Shown: positions 1 through 7,780 of the stretch, in pieces | How positions within the stretch are numbered: position 1 is the stretch's first letter | Layout of the letters: each line of letters begins with the position of its first letter | Translations under genes and position numbers: made by a program | Notes under the pieces: generated by a model | Seen by the model: the letters and a program-made list of their open reading frames with translations, nothing else | Told to the model about the DNA's origin: nothing | Database searches by the model: none | Source of the DNA: Glycomyces arizonensis DSM 44726 | GTDB taxonomy: Bacteria > Actinomycetota > Actinomycetes > Mycobacteriales > Micromonosporaceae | DNA: 64,000 bases | Assembly: GCF_000482705.1 (NCBI RefSeq) | Contig: NZ_KI519474.1 | Coordinates: 1 to 64,000 of the forward strand | Direction of reading: 5' to 3'

Positions 1-326
1 AGCAGCTGCGCGAAGGCGAACTGCAGCGTGTTGAGCAGCGCGTCGACGAAGTACGGGTCTGCGAACAGGATCTGGAAGTGCGTGAACCCGATGATCGGGT
101 TCGCCCACAGCGGCCGGTACGGACTGTAGTCCATGAACGCGATGACGCTGTAAGCCGAAGGGGTGTAGAAGAAGACCGCCAACTGCACCATCGCGGGCAC
201 GACGAGCACCACCAGCGGCCAGTCCCGCCGCAGCCGATGCCGCAGCGGCCGACGCCCGGCCCCCGGCGCCCTGCGCTTCGTCGATGCCCCGGCGGCGCGC
301 CCCGCCCGTGCTGCTGTCACTGCCAT
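1..326 (-). CDS. Sugar ABC transporter permease, N-terminal part (runs off the window)
   Basis: Reading leftward from an ATG at 326, the frame stays open to the window edge (108 codons). A basic, proline-rich cytoplasmic N-terminus of about 30 residues (RRPLRHRLRRDW) leads into a first membrane segment (LVVLVVPAMVQLAVFFY). The next part, with YSVIAFMDYSPYRP and a Trp-Ala-Asn-Pro stretch, is typical of the LplB/YtcP branch of carbohydrate ABC permeases (inner-membrane channel). It lies 89 bp downstream of the binding-protein gene on the same strand, so it is the second gene of a sugar-uptake operon. GAGGG lies upstream of the ATG. The C-terminal half, including the EAA loop, is outside the window. 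Confidence 0.85.
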   Translation of the reverse strand, partial: MAVTAARAGRAAGASTKRRAPGAGRRPLRHRLRRDWPLVVLVVPAMVQLAVFFYTPSAYSVIAFMDYSPYRPLWANPIIGFTHFQILFADPYFVDALLNTLQFAFAQL

Positions 327-385
327 ATCGCCCTCGTCGTCTCCGATGGGAATCGCTTGCTGGACCGTCCTCAGTGGTATGCGAA

Positions 386-409
386 GGGGCGGAACCGGAG
401 TTCCGCCCC
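386..409 (-). terminator. Perfect 10-bp hairpin between binding protein and permease genes
   Basis: GGGGCGGAAC and GTTCCGCCCC flank a CGGA loop, immediately after the binding-protein stop codon and 60 bp before the permease start. There is no clear U-tract. In sugar ABC operons such a hairpin often blocks most read-through or protects the upstream message, giving more binding protein than permease; that role is inferred here. Confidence 0.6.
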
Positions 410-415
410 GTCCCC

Positions 416-2116
416 TCACTCGCCGTGGAGCTGCTTGTAGGCCTTCTCGTAGAACTCGCGGGCCTCGTCGCCGCCGTCGGCCTTCCAGGTCTCGATGGCC
501 GCGTCGAGCTCGCTGAGCTCGGCCCGGCCGTACATGATGTCCTTGGCCTTCTCGTCGAAGACCGCTCCGGCATTGGTGCCGGCCTCGGGGCCGGTCAGCC
601 GCAGCCCCTGGAACGGGTTCTCGTCCAGATAGGGCTGGATGGCCTCGTCGAACGCGAAGCGGGCCTCGACGATGTCGGCGGGTCCTTCGAGCAGGTACTC
701 GGTGGCGCCGCTCATCGCGGTGTAGCACAGCGAGTCCTGGAATCCCTCGATGCCCGCCTCGGTGAACGCGGGCCTGCCGTTCTCGTCGTACTCGAACTGC
801 TGGCCTTCGAAGCCGAAGAAGGTCGTCTCGTACTCCTTGGTCCCGTAGGGGGCCGCCGCGTAGTTCGACACGTCGAGCAGCTCGGCGATCGCGTCCTCGC
901 CCAGGTCCTTCCTGAAGAACAGCCAGCCGCCGACGCCTCGGGCGGCGTGGTACATCGGCTCGCGGCCGGAGTAGGTGAGCGCGCCCACCGGGCCGAGTTC
1001 GAAGTCGGGGTTCTCACCGGTCGCCCGGACCTGCTGGGTCATCTGCCACCAGCGGCTCCAGCCGTCCTGGTCGAACAGGACCTCGCCGGTCCGCTGGAGG
1101 GTCTTGCCGTCGAAGTCGGCGCTGCCGACGCTGGGGTGGCGCAGCTTCTCGTCGGTCAGGGTGCGGTGGAAGGCGACCCACTCCTTGAACTCGGGGCGCT
1201 CGTAGTTGTGGACCAGGCCCGAGCCGTCCCACAGCCAGCCCGTGGCCTCGAGTCGGAACCATGCCTTGGACATGTAGTCGGATCCGCCGATGGCCCATCT
1301 GCCGGCCCGGTCGTCCGACCAGGCGCGGGCGGTCTCCAGCAGCTCCTCGACGGTGGTCGGCACCGCGAATCCGTCCTCCGCCAGCAGGTCGGCGCGGTGG
1401 AAGAAGGCGTTGCCGGGCCCGCCCAGCAGCGTCCAGGGGACGCCGTAGATCCCGGCGGTCTCGGTGGGGTTCTCGGGGTCGCTCGACCAGACCGAGTCGG
1501 CCCAGGCGGCGTCGCCGCGACCGGCCAGCAGCGGCCAGCGCTCGGCGATGTCGCCCGATACGATGCCGGTGATGTCGGCGAACCGGTTGACGACGGTCTC
1601 GTTGAAGTTGGCGTGCGAGCCGGTCATCCACCCGAACATGAAGATCGCGTCGCCGAACTCATCGGCCTGGATCCACTGGGTCGACGCCTCGGAGAACGCT
1701 TCGCCGTCGCTCTGGACGAACTCGATCTTCGTGCCGCCCGTGGCCTCCTGCATCGCGAGGAGGTACGGGTCGTCCTTGGACAGGGTCGGGCCCCAGTTGG
1801 GGACGTAGACCTGGTAGGAGCCGGAGTTGTTCGGCGGGTTCGGGATCGCCTGCGCGGGCGGGTTGGGGTAGGCGAGGTATCCGCTGGGGTGGTCCGGCGG
1901 GTCGCCGACCAGGTCCGGCTCGATCGGCAGCGGCCATTCCTTGTATTCGGGCAGGATGTCGAGGGTCTGGTCGAGCTCTTGGACGTTGCCGTCGCCGCCG
2001 CTGACCTCGCCGCAGGCGGACATCAGAGGAACGCCGGCGGCGCCGGCGGTGCCGAGGCCGGCGGCCTTGAACAGGGAGCGGCGCCGGAGCGGGGAGCCGC
2101 CGGGGGGAGTAGCCAT
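416..2116 (-). CDS. Extracellular solute-binding lipoprotein of a sugar ABC transporter (LplA-like)
   Basis: 566 residues. The N-terminus has a twin-arginine region (RRRSLFKAAG, residues 11-20), a short hydrophobic stretch and a lipobox LMSAC with the modified Cys at about 35, so it should be exported by Tat and lipid-anchored. The large mature domain is rich in Trp and Tyr and has the length (over 500 residues) of the LplA/YtcQ group, which serves oligosaccharide transporters with LplB/YtcP permeases. It is divergent from a ROK regulator and an alpha-galactosidase gene, suggesting an alpha-galactoside or plant/fungal oligosaccharide ligand; the sugar itself cannot be read from sequence. The promoter is at 2210-2239. 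Confidence 0.88.
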   Translation of the reverse strand: MATPPGGSPLRRRSLFKAAGLGTAGAAGVPLMSACGEVSGGDGNVQELDQTLDILPEYKEWPLPIEPDLVGDPPDHPSGYLAYPNPPAQAIPNPPNNSGSYQVYVPNWGPTLSKDDPYLLAMQEATGGTKIEFVQSDGEAFSEASTQWIQADEFGDAIFMFGWMTGSHANFNETVVNRFADITGIVSGDIAERWPLLAGRGDAAWADSVWSSDPENPTETAGIYGVPWTLLGGPGNAFFHRADLLAEDGFAVPTTVEELLETARAWSDDRAGRWAIGGSDYMSKAWFRLEATGWLWDGSGLVHNYERPEFKEWVAFHRTLTDEKLRHPSVGSADFDGKTLQRTGEVLFDQDGWSRWWQMTQQVRATGENPDFELGPVGALTYSGREPMYHAARGVGGWLFFRKDLGEDAIAELLDVSNYAAAPYGTKEYETTFFGFEGQQFEYDENGRPAFTEAGIEGFQDSLCYTAMSGATEYLLEGPADIVEARFAFDEAIQPYLDENPFQGLRLTGPEAGTNAGAVFDEKAKDIMYGRAELSELDAAIETWKADGGDEAREFYEKAYKQLHGE

Positions 2117-2209
2117 GTTGTCGTCCTCGTCTTCGGTAAGGGGATGCGGATTCGTCCGGGTCGGCCACGTCAGGATCGATGTATTTGCATGGCGCGCCTC
2201 GTGCGCCGT

Positions 2210-2239
2210 ACGCTACACAGCCTTCCCTCACTTTGTCAA
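2210..2239 (-). promoter_or_regulatory. Promoter of the binding-protein/permease operon
   Basis: On the minus strand, TTGACA (2239-2234) and TAGCGT (2215-2210) are 18 bp apart, 94 bp upstream of the binding-protein start codon. The hexamers match the actinobacterial housekeeping sigma consensus well. The site lies in the shared region with the divergent ROK regulator. Confidence 0.55.
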
Positions 2240-2274
2240 TACATGAAATCAAGTCGACCTCGATTCTGAACTGG

Positions 2275-2304
2275 AATCGCCTAAATTGCGCATAAATCGC
2301 CTAA
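2275..2304. repeat. Two direct AATCGCCTAA repeats, candidate ROK operator
   Basis: AATCGCCTAA occurs at 2275-2284 and again at 2295-2304, exactly 20 bp apart (two helical turns, same DNA face). The pair lies between the divergent ROK regulator and binding-protein genes. This is a plausible repressor site for the ROK protein; no binding data are implied. Confidence 0.4.
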
Positions 2305-2361
2305 CAGGACTGTGGGCGTAGAGTAGAGAAGCTTGGTCCGAAACAAAGCGAGGAGCTTGAA

Positions 2362-3519
2362 ATGACGAGTGCAACGGCACACTCGAACGGGGAGTCCGAA
2401 CCGTGGCCGGCCCTCGGCGGCGTCGAACGCCAAGCCCTGCGCGAACTGCTGGTCCACGGCCCGAAGTCGCGGGCCGAGATCGCGCGGCAGCTCGGCATGT
2501 CGCGCGCGAGCCTCACGCGCGTCACCCGCACGCTGGTCGACCACGGCTTCGTCGCCGAAGGCGCCGCCGAGCTGCGCGGGGCCACCGGTCGGCCCAGCGA
2601 GCTGCTCCACGTCCGCCCCGACGCGCGGAGCTTCCTCGGCATCAAGCTCACCGGCGAGGACCTCTTCGCCGTGGTCACCGACCTCACCGCGAAGCCCCTC
2701 GCCTCCCATGAGGAGCCGCTGCGCTCCAAGGCCGTCGACGACGTCGTCGCGCAGATCGGCGAGGTCTACGACCGGCTCAAGCCCTCCCATCCGGACATCA
2801 CGGCGGCGGGAATCTGCCTCGCCGGCGACATCGTCGACGCGGACGGGCGCCAGGTCGTCGTGGAGTCGCTGTTCCTGGGCTGGTACCAGGTCGAACTCGC
2901 CGAACTCGTCCGGGGGCGCCTCGGCATACCGGTCGCCACCGAGAACGACGTGCGATCGCTGACGGCAGCCGAGCACTGGTTCGGGGTGGGGGCCGGCTTC
3001 GGCTCGATGGCGCTGCTCACCGTCGGCGCCGGCATCGGCCTGGGCCTGGTCGTGGACGGGAAGGTCCTCACCGGCGCCCACGGCAAGAGCGCCCGCGTCG
3101 ACCACCAGCTGGTCGACCCGAACGGACCCCCTTGCGGAGGGCACCGCGGCTGCGTCAGCTCCTATCTCACGAACTGGTCCATCGTCGCCTCACTGCGCAC
3201 GCCCGGGCTCGACTACGAGGCGGTCGTGGACCTCGCCCGGAACGGCGACTATGCGGCCATGGCGGCCTTCGGCGACGCCGGACGCGCGCTCGGGGTGCTG
3301 GTGGCGACCGTGGCGAACACCATGGACCCGGAGAAGATCGTCATCACCGGCGAGGGCATCGCCGTGACCGAGCTCGCACGGGCCGCGATGGAGGCCGCGA
3401 TCGAGACCCACCGCCACCCCACAGGAGCCCCCATCACCCTCGACATCCAGCCGTTCGAGTTCGGAGAGTGGGCCCGGGGCGGGGCCGTGCTGGCCATCCG
3501 CTCCTGCCTCCAGTTCTGA
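2362..3519 (+). CDS. ROK-family transcriptional regulator
   Basis: 385 residues, the normal length of NagC/XylR-type ROK repressors. The N-terminal winged helix (residues about 20-80) carries SRAEIARQLGMSRASLTRVT. It is followed by a sugar-kinase-like domain with an END box (ENDVRSLTAAEHWFG) and a glycine-rich phosphate-binding segment. The ROK zinc motif is seen as CGGHRGC near residues 257-263, but the first Cys of the usual C-x-C-G arrangement is Pro. It is divergent from the sugar transporter operon and directly upstream of the alpha-galactosidase gene, so it most likely represses both in the absence of an oligosaccharide ligand. Start: ATG preceded by GAGGAG. Confidence 0.88.
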   Translation: MTSATAHSNGESEPWPALGGVERQALRELLVHGPKSRAEIARQLGMSRASLTRVTRTLVDHGFVAEGAAELRGATGRPSELLHVRPDARSFLGIKLTGEDLFAVVTDLTAKPLASHEEPLRSKAVDDVVAQIGEVYDRLKPSHPDITAAGICLAGDIVDADGRQVVVESLFLGWYQVELAELVRGRLGIPVATENDVRSLTAAEHWFGVGAGFGSMALLTVGAGIGLGLVVDGKVLTGAHGKSARVDHQLVDPNGPPCGGHRGCVSSYLTNWSIVASLRTPGLDYEAVVDLARNGDYAAMAAFGDAGRALGVLVATVANTMDPEKIVITGEGIAVTELARAAMEAAIETHRHPTGAPITLDIQPFEFGEWARGGAVLAIRSCLQF

Positions 3520-3547
3520 GACCTTCGACAAGCGTTAGTTTCATGCG

Positions 3548-3576
3548 TTGACAAAGCAACAAGCCGTGCGCATACT
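3548..3576 (+). promoter_or_regulatory. Promoter of the alpha-galactosidase gene
   Basis: TTGACA (3548-3553) and CATACT (3571-3576) are 17 bp apart, and the start codon is 36 bp after the -10. The alpha-galactosidase can therefore be transcribed separately from the ROK gene that ends at 3519. Confidence 0.6.
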
Positions 3577-3611
3577 GGGTCGGCCGTTGCAGTCGTCCCC
3601 GAGAGGCCCGC

Positions 3612-5825
3612 ATGAACGAGTCGATGTCCGCCATCGCACCGGTATCGTCCCTCCCGGCACGGGACCGGCGCCCATACCCGCGCGGAGCCGCCGATCCCGC
3701 CGCCGAGGAGCGGATCCGCCTCCTGCGCGGCGGCGGCGTCGCGGTGGTCGTGCACCTGCCCGAGACGGGCCTTCCCGAGGTGCTGCACTGGGGAAGGGAC
3801 CTCGGCGAGCTCGACGCGGGCGATCTCGACCAACTGCGCCTGGCCCGGTCCAGGCCGGTCTCGCCGAGCGCTCTGGACGAGCCGTGGCCGCTCACGCTCC
3901 TGCCGGGCGAGCACGACGGCTGGGAAGGGCGCCCCGGATTCGCGGCCCACCGCGACGGCCGCGCCGAACATCCCCGGTGGACGGTCACCGAGACCGAGAC
4001 GGGGCCCGGGGCACTGCGCGTGCGGGCAGCCGCGGACGGCCTCGCCATCGACTGCGCCATCGCCCTCGACGCGGCCGGGATCGTGCGCGTCGAACTCGAA
4101 GTCACGAACACCGGAGCCGTACCGCTCGCGCTCGCCGCCCTGGAGGCCGCGCTGCCGGTCGGCGACCGCGTCGGCGAGGTCCTCGACTTCACCGGCCGCT
4201 GGACCCGCGAACGGGTCCCGCAGCGCCGGACCCTCGCCCAAGGCAGCCACGTGCGCGAGACCCGGCGCGGGCGCACCGGCCACGACGCCCCGCACGTCCT
4301 CGCCCTAGGCACCGGCGGGTTCTCGGCCGACGCTGGGGAGGTCTGGGCCGTCCACCTGGCCTGGAGCGGCGACGCGGTCTACCGCCACGACGCGCTCCCC
4401 GAGGCCGGGCCGCTCCTGGGCGCCGGGCCGCTGCTGCGCCCCGGTGAGATCGCACTGGCGCCCGGCGAAGCGTTCCGCTCCCCGACCGCGGTCTTCGCCT
4501 GGAGCGACGAAGGCACCGACGGCATCGGCGTCCGCCTGCACCAGTCGGTGCGCGCACGCCCCGCCCACCCGCAGGGGCCGCGCCCGGTCGTGCTCAACAC
4601 CTGGGAAGCGGTGTACTTCCAGCACGACCTCGGCAAGCTCGCAACCCTCGCCGAGACCGCCGCCGCGGTCGGCGTCGAACGGTTCGTGCTCGACGACGGC
4701 TGGTTCCGCGGCCGCCGCGACGACACCACGGGCCTGGGCGACTGGACCGTCGACCCCGACATCTGGCCGCAGGGCCTGCACCCGATCGCGGACCGGGTCC
4801 GCTCCTTGGGCATGCAGTTCGGCCTGTGGTTCGAACCCGAGATGGTCAACCCCGACTCCGAGATCGCCCGCGACCATCCCGAATGGATGCTCCAGCCCCT
4901 CGACGCCGGGATCCGGGCCTGGAGGGGCCAGTACGTGCTCAACCTCGCCCACCCCGCGGCGTTCGAGTACCTGCTCGACGCGATCTCGGCGATCGTCGGC
5001 GAGTACCGGCTGGACTACATCAAATGGGACCAGAACCGCGACCTGATCGAGGCCGTCCACGACGGGCGGGCGAACGTCCACCGTCACACCGAGGCCGTCT
5101 ACCGCCTGCTCGACCACCTCCGCGCCCGCCACCCGGCGCTGGAGATCGAATCCTGCGCCTCCGGCGGCGCGCGAGTGGACCTGGGCATCCTCGACCGCAC
5201 CGACCGGGTGTGGGCCTCGGACACCAACGACCCGATCGAGCGCCTGGCGATCCAGCGCTGGACCGAACTGCTCCTCCCGCTCGAACTCATCGGCTCCCAC
5301 ATCGGACCGCCGGTCGCCCACACCACGCACCGGGCCGCGAGCCTCGACTTCCGCATCGCGGTCGCGCTGTTCGGCTCCGCCGGCATCGAATGGGACCTCA
5401 CCTCCTGCACCCCAGCCGAACTCGAACAACTGCGCTCCGGCATCGCCTGCTACCGGCGCCTCCGGGGCCTGCTGCACACCGGCCGACTCACCCACCCCGA
5501 CACCGGCGACGACGGCGCCGACGCCACCGCCGTCATCGCCGAGGACCACAGCCGCGCGGTGGTGCGCCTCGCCCGGCACGCCACCGCGAACCGCGCCCTC
5601 GCCCCCCTGCTCCGCATCCCCGGACTCGACTCCCGCGCCCGCTACCGCGTGGCACCGGTGGCGGAACTGCGCACACCCCGCGGACTGGACGAGACACCGC
5701 CGCCATGGCTGCGAGACGGGCTGCTCCTGCCCGGCGCCGCCCTCGCCGACGTCGGCCTCCAACCGCCCCTCCTCGCCCCCGGCGAGGCCCTCGTCCTCGA
5801 ACTCGTCCGCGAGACGCGCGACTGA
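3612..5825 (+). CDS. Alpha-galactosidase, glycoside hydrolase family 36
   Basis: 737 residues, the usual size of bacterial GH36 enzymes (about 730). These remove terminal alpha-1,6-galactose from melibiose, raffinose-family sugars and galactomannan oligosaccharides. The N-terminal beta-sandwich is followed by a TIM barrel with the nucleophile in YIKWDQNRD (Asp about 473) and the acid/base in SDTND (Asp about 537); FVLDDGWF and GLWFEPEM are further family motifs. A C-terminal beta domain ends the protein. There is no signal peptide, so it acts in the cytoplasm on sugars imported by the neighbouring ABC transporter. It probably answers to the ROK repressor next door. Confidence 0.93.
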   Translation: MNESMSAIAPVSSLPARDRRPYPRGAADPAAEERIRLLRGGGVAVVVHLPETGLPEVLHWGRDLGELDAGDLDQLRLARSRPVSPSALDEPWPLTLLPGEHDGWEGRPGFAAHRDGRAEHPRWTVTETETGPGALRVRAAADGLAIDCAIALDAAGIVRVELEVTNTGAVPLALAALEAALPVGDRVGEVLDFTGRWTRERVPQRRTLAQGSHVRETRRGRTGHDAPHVLALGTGGFSADAGEVWAVHLAWSGDAVYRHDALPEAGPLLGAGPLLRPGEIALAPGEAFRSPTAVFAWSDEGTDGIGVRLHQSVRARPAHPQGPRPVVLNTWEAVYFQHDLGKLATLAETAAAVGVERFVLDDGWFRGRRDDTTGLGDWTVDPDIWPQGLHPIADRVRSLGMQFGLWFEPEMVNPDSEIARDHPEWMLQPLDAGIRAWRGQYVLNLAHPAAFEYLLDAISAIVGEYRLDYIKWDQNRDLIEAVHDGRANVHRHTEAVYRLLDHLRARHPALEIESCASGGARVDLGILDRTDRVWASDTNDPIERLAIQRWTELLLPLELIGSHIGPPVAHTTHRAASLDFRIAVALFGSAGIEWDLTSCTPAELEQLRSGIACYRRLRGLLHTGRLTHPDTGDDGADATAVIAEDHSRAVVRLARHATANRALAPLLRIPGLDSRARYRVAPVAELRTPRGLDETPPPWLRDGLLLPGAALADVGLQPPLLAPGEALVLELVRETRD

Positions 5826-5898
5826 ACGGCGCCGTGCGCCCGTGCTCGCGGGCGCCCGCCTCGGCCGAATGTACGATCACCGATCGGTCGATCGGGTA

Positions 5899-5927
5899 TT
5901 GACATAAATATTTAATTCTATAAATAT
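5899..5927 (+). promoter_or_regulatory. Promoter of the cellulase gene
   Basis: TTGACA (5899-5904) is followed 16-17 bp later by an AT-rich -10 region (TAAATA at 5921-5926 fits best). This stretch is strikingly AT-rich for the window. A 10-bp palindrome ACCGATCGGT (5879-5888) lies just upstream. The CebR-type operator begins about 15 bp downstream of the -10. Confidence 0.6.
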
Positions 5928-5940
5928 GAAGGGGCCCTAT

Positions 5941-5954
5941 TGGGAGCGATCCCA
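5941..5954. promoter_or_regulatory. CebR/CelR-type operator
   Basis: TGGGAGCGATCCCA differs at one position from TGGGAGCGCTCCCA, the 14-bp palindrome recognised by the LacI-family repressors CebR (Streptomyces) and CelR (Thermobifida), which release it on binding cello-oligosaccharides. It lies between the -10 box and the start codon of the GH5 cellulase, a classic roadblock position. No CebR gene adjoins it, so regulation would be in trans; the LacI gene at 13465-14490 is a possible but unproven candidate. Confidence 0.75.
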
Positions 5955-5979
5955 AACCCAGCTGCGATCAGGAGCGCAC

Positions 5980-7656
5980 ATGTCCCCGTTGCGAGAACCC
6001 CCAGGGAAGCCGAGGAACCGCCGGAAGATGATCGGCGCCGTGGTCGTCTCGGCCGCCCTCATGATCGCCGGCAGCCTGTTCTCGGTCGTGCTGGCCAGCC
6101 CGGCGAGCGCCCAGGTGCAGGGGACCGGCACCGGCTTCCTCAGCACCGACGGCAGCCGCATCGTCGACGAGACCGGGGCCGAAGTGCAGCTGACCGGCAT
6201 CAACTGGTTCGGCATGGAGACCGACAACCACACCTTCCACGGCCTCTGGGCCAGCGCGCCCGCCACCTGGCAGGGCCAGATCGACCGGATGGCCGACCTC
6301 GGCTTCAACACCCTCCGCATCCCCTACACCGGCGACTCGCTGCGGCCCGGCGCCGAGGCCGCGGGCGTCAACTACTACACCAACCCCGACCTCGAAGGGC
6401 TGAGCCCGCTCGAGATCCTCGACAAGGTCATCGAGCACGCGGGCAGCCGGGGCATGCGCGTCATCCTCGACCGGCACCGCCCGACCGCGGCGGGGCAGAC
6501 GCCGCTGTGGCACACCCCCGAGGTCTCCGAGCAGAGCATCATCGACGACTGGGTCATGCTGGCCGAGCGGTACGCGGGCGACCCGACCGTCGTCGGCGCC
6601 GACCTCTTCAACGAACCGCACGCCGAGGGCACGCTGCCCGACGCGACCGGCGCCTGCTGGGGCTGCGGCGACCTCGACCGGGACTGGCGCCTGGCGGCCG
6701 AGCGCATCGGCAACGCCGTCCTCGCCGCCAACCCCGACTGGCTGATCCTCGTCGAGGGCGTCAGCACGCTCTCCGGCGGCCTGTCGAACCCGTGGGACAA
6801 CGACCCCGCGACCGACGACGAGAGCACCTGGTGGGGCGGGAACCTCAGCGGCGCCGCCGCGTACCCGGTGCGACTGGACGTGCCGAACAAGCTGGTCTAC
6901 TCCGCGCACGACTACGCGCTCTCGGTCTACGACCGGCAGCCGTGGTTCGAGGACCCGGCCTTCCCCGAGAACCTGCCGGAGGTGTGGGACCACTTCTGGG
7001 GCTACCTGGTCAAGCAGGACGTCGCGCCGGTGCTGGTGGGCGAGTTCGGCTCCACGCTGGTGAACCCGATGGACGAGCAGTGGCTGTCGGCGCTGCTGGA
7101 CTACCTGTCGGCCAACGGCATGTCGTTCACCTACTGGGCGTGGAACCCGAACTCCGGCGACACCGGCGGGATCGCCGGGAACGACTGGTGGACCATCGAT
7201 CAGCAGAAGTACGACCTCATCGAGCCGCACCTGGTGTACCCGGTGGGCGAGGACCCGAACGACGGCGACCCGACCGGTGACGATCCCACCAGCGATGACC
7301 CCACCAGCGACGAGCCGACCGACGACGACCCGACCAGCGACGAGCCGGTCGAAGGCGGATGCGAGGCGACGTACGCGGTCACCAACCAGTGGCCGGGCAA
7401 CTTCCAAGCCGACGTGACGGTGGAGAACACCGGCGACTCGGTCATCGACGCCTGGACGGTGAGCTGGACCTACGGAGGCGACCAGGCCCTCTACAACTGG
7501 TGGCAGGCCGACATCGTCCAGGACGGACAGCAGGTGACCGCCGCGAGCCCGGTCTCCGCCTCCGGACTGGCGCCCGGCGCCACCGCGACGTTCGGCATCC
7601 AGGGAACGGCGTCCGACCCGAACGCCGTTCCGGCGCAGATCACCTGCTCGAACTGA
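5980..7656 (+). CDS. Secreted endo-beta-1,4-glucanase: GH5 catalytic domain plus CBM2
   Basis: 558 residues from the ATG at 5980, which has GGAG five bases upstream. An in-frame ATG at 5926 is rejected because the operator would then be coding sequence. A basic N-terminus, a hydrophobic segment and an ASPASA site form a Sec signal. The GH5 domain (about residues 45-420, subfamily-1-like from INWFGMET and ILDRHRP) has the acid/base in FNEPH (Glu about 212) and the nucleophile in VGEFGS (Glu about 355). A linker of repeated DDPTSD/DEPT units leads to a family 2 cellulose-binding module with Cys461 and Cys556 positioned for the usual disulfide. It should act outside the cell on cellulose, induced by cello-oligosaccharides. 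Confidence 0.95.
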   Translation: MSPLREPPGKPRNRRKMIGAVVVSAALMIAGSLFSVVLASPASAQVQGTGTGFLSTDGSRIVDETGAEVQLTGINWFGMETDNHTFHGLWASAPATWQGQIDRMADLGFNTLRIPYTGDSLRPGAEAAGVNYYTNPDLEGLSPLEILDKVIEHAGSRGMRVILDRHRPTAAGQTPLWHTPEVSEQSIIDDWVMLAERYAGDPTVVGADLFNEPHAEGTLPDATGACWGCGDLDRDWRLAAERIGNAVLAANPDWLILVEGVSTLSGGLSNPWDNDPATDDESTWWGGNLSGAAAYPVRLDVPNKLVYSAHDYALSVYDRQPWFEDPAFPENLPEVWDHFWGYLVKQDVAPVLVGEFGSTLVNPMDEQWLSALLDYLSANGMSFTYWAWNPNSGDTGGIAGNDWWTIDQQKYDLIEPHLVYPVGEDPNDGDPTGDDPTSDDPTSDEPTDDDPTSDEPVEGGCEATYAVTNQWPGNFQADVTVENTGDSVIDAWTVSWTYGGDQALYNWWQADIVQDGQQVTAASPVSASGLAPGATATFGIQGTASDPNAVPAQITCSN

Positions 7657-7674
7657 GCGGGAGCGCAGTGCTGT

Positions 7675-7710
7675 CCGGTGCGGGGCCGCTCCGAAGCGGC
7701 CCCGCACCGG
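7675..7710 (+). terminator. Terminator after the cellulase gene
   Basis: A perfect 16-bp stem (7675-7690 with 7695-7710) closes a CCGA tetraloop, 18 bp after the cellulase stop codon. No T-run follows, as is common in actinobacteria. Confidence 0.8.
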
Positions 7711-7780
7711 ATGCGCAGTGGACGAACGGCCCGATTCCGGCTCCGAGGCGGGAGTTGCGCCGACCTGGCAAAATGGCGTC

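Noticed and set aside
284-2269. 661-codon open frame on the plus strand across the binding-protein gene
   Set aside because: Antisense shadow of the solute-binding lipoprotein; composition is Val/Gly/Leu/Arg-rich with no domain, while the minus strand gives a clear Tat lipoprotein.
5926-5979. Earlier ATG start of the GH5 cellulase
   Set aside because: It would put the CebR-type operator inside the coding sequence and lies on the promoter -10; the ATG at 5980 has a ribosome binding site and a normal signal peptide.
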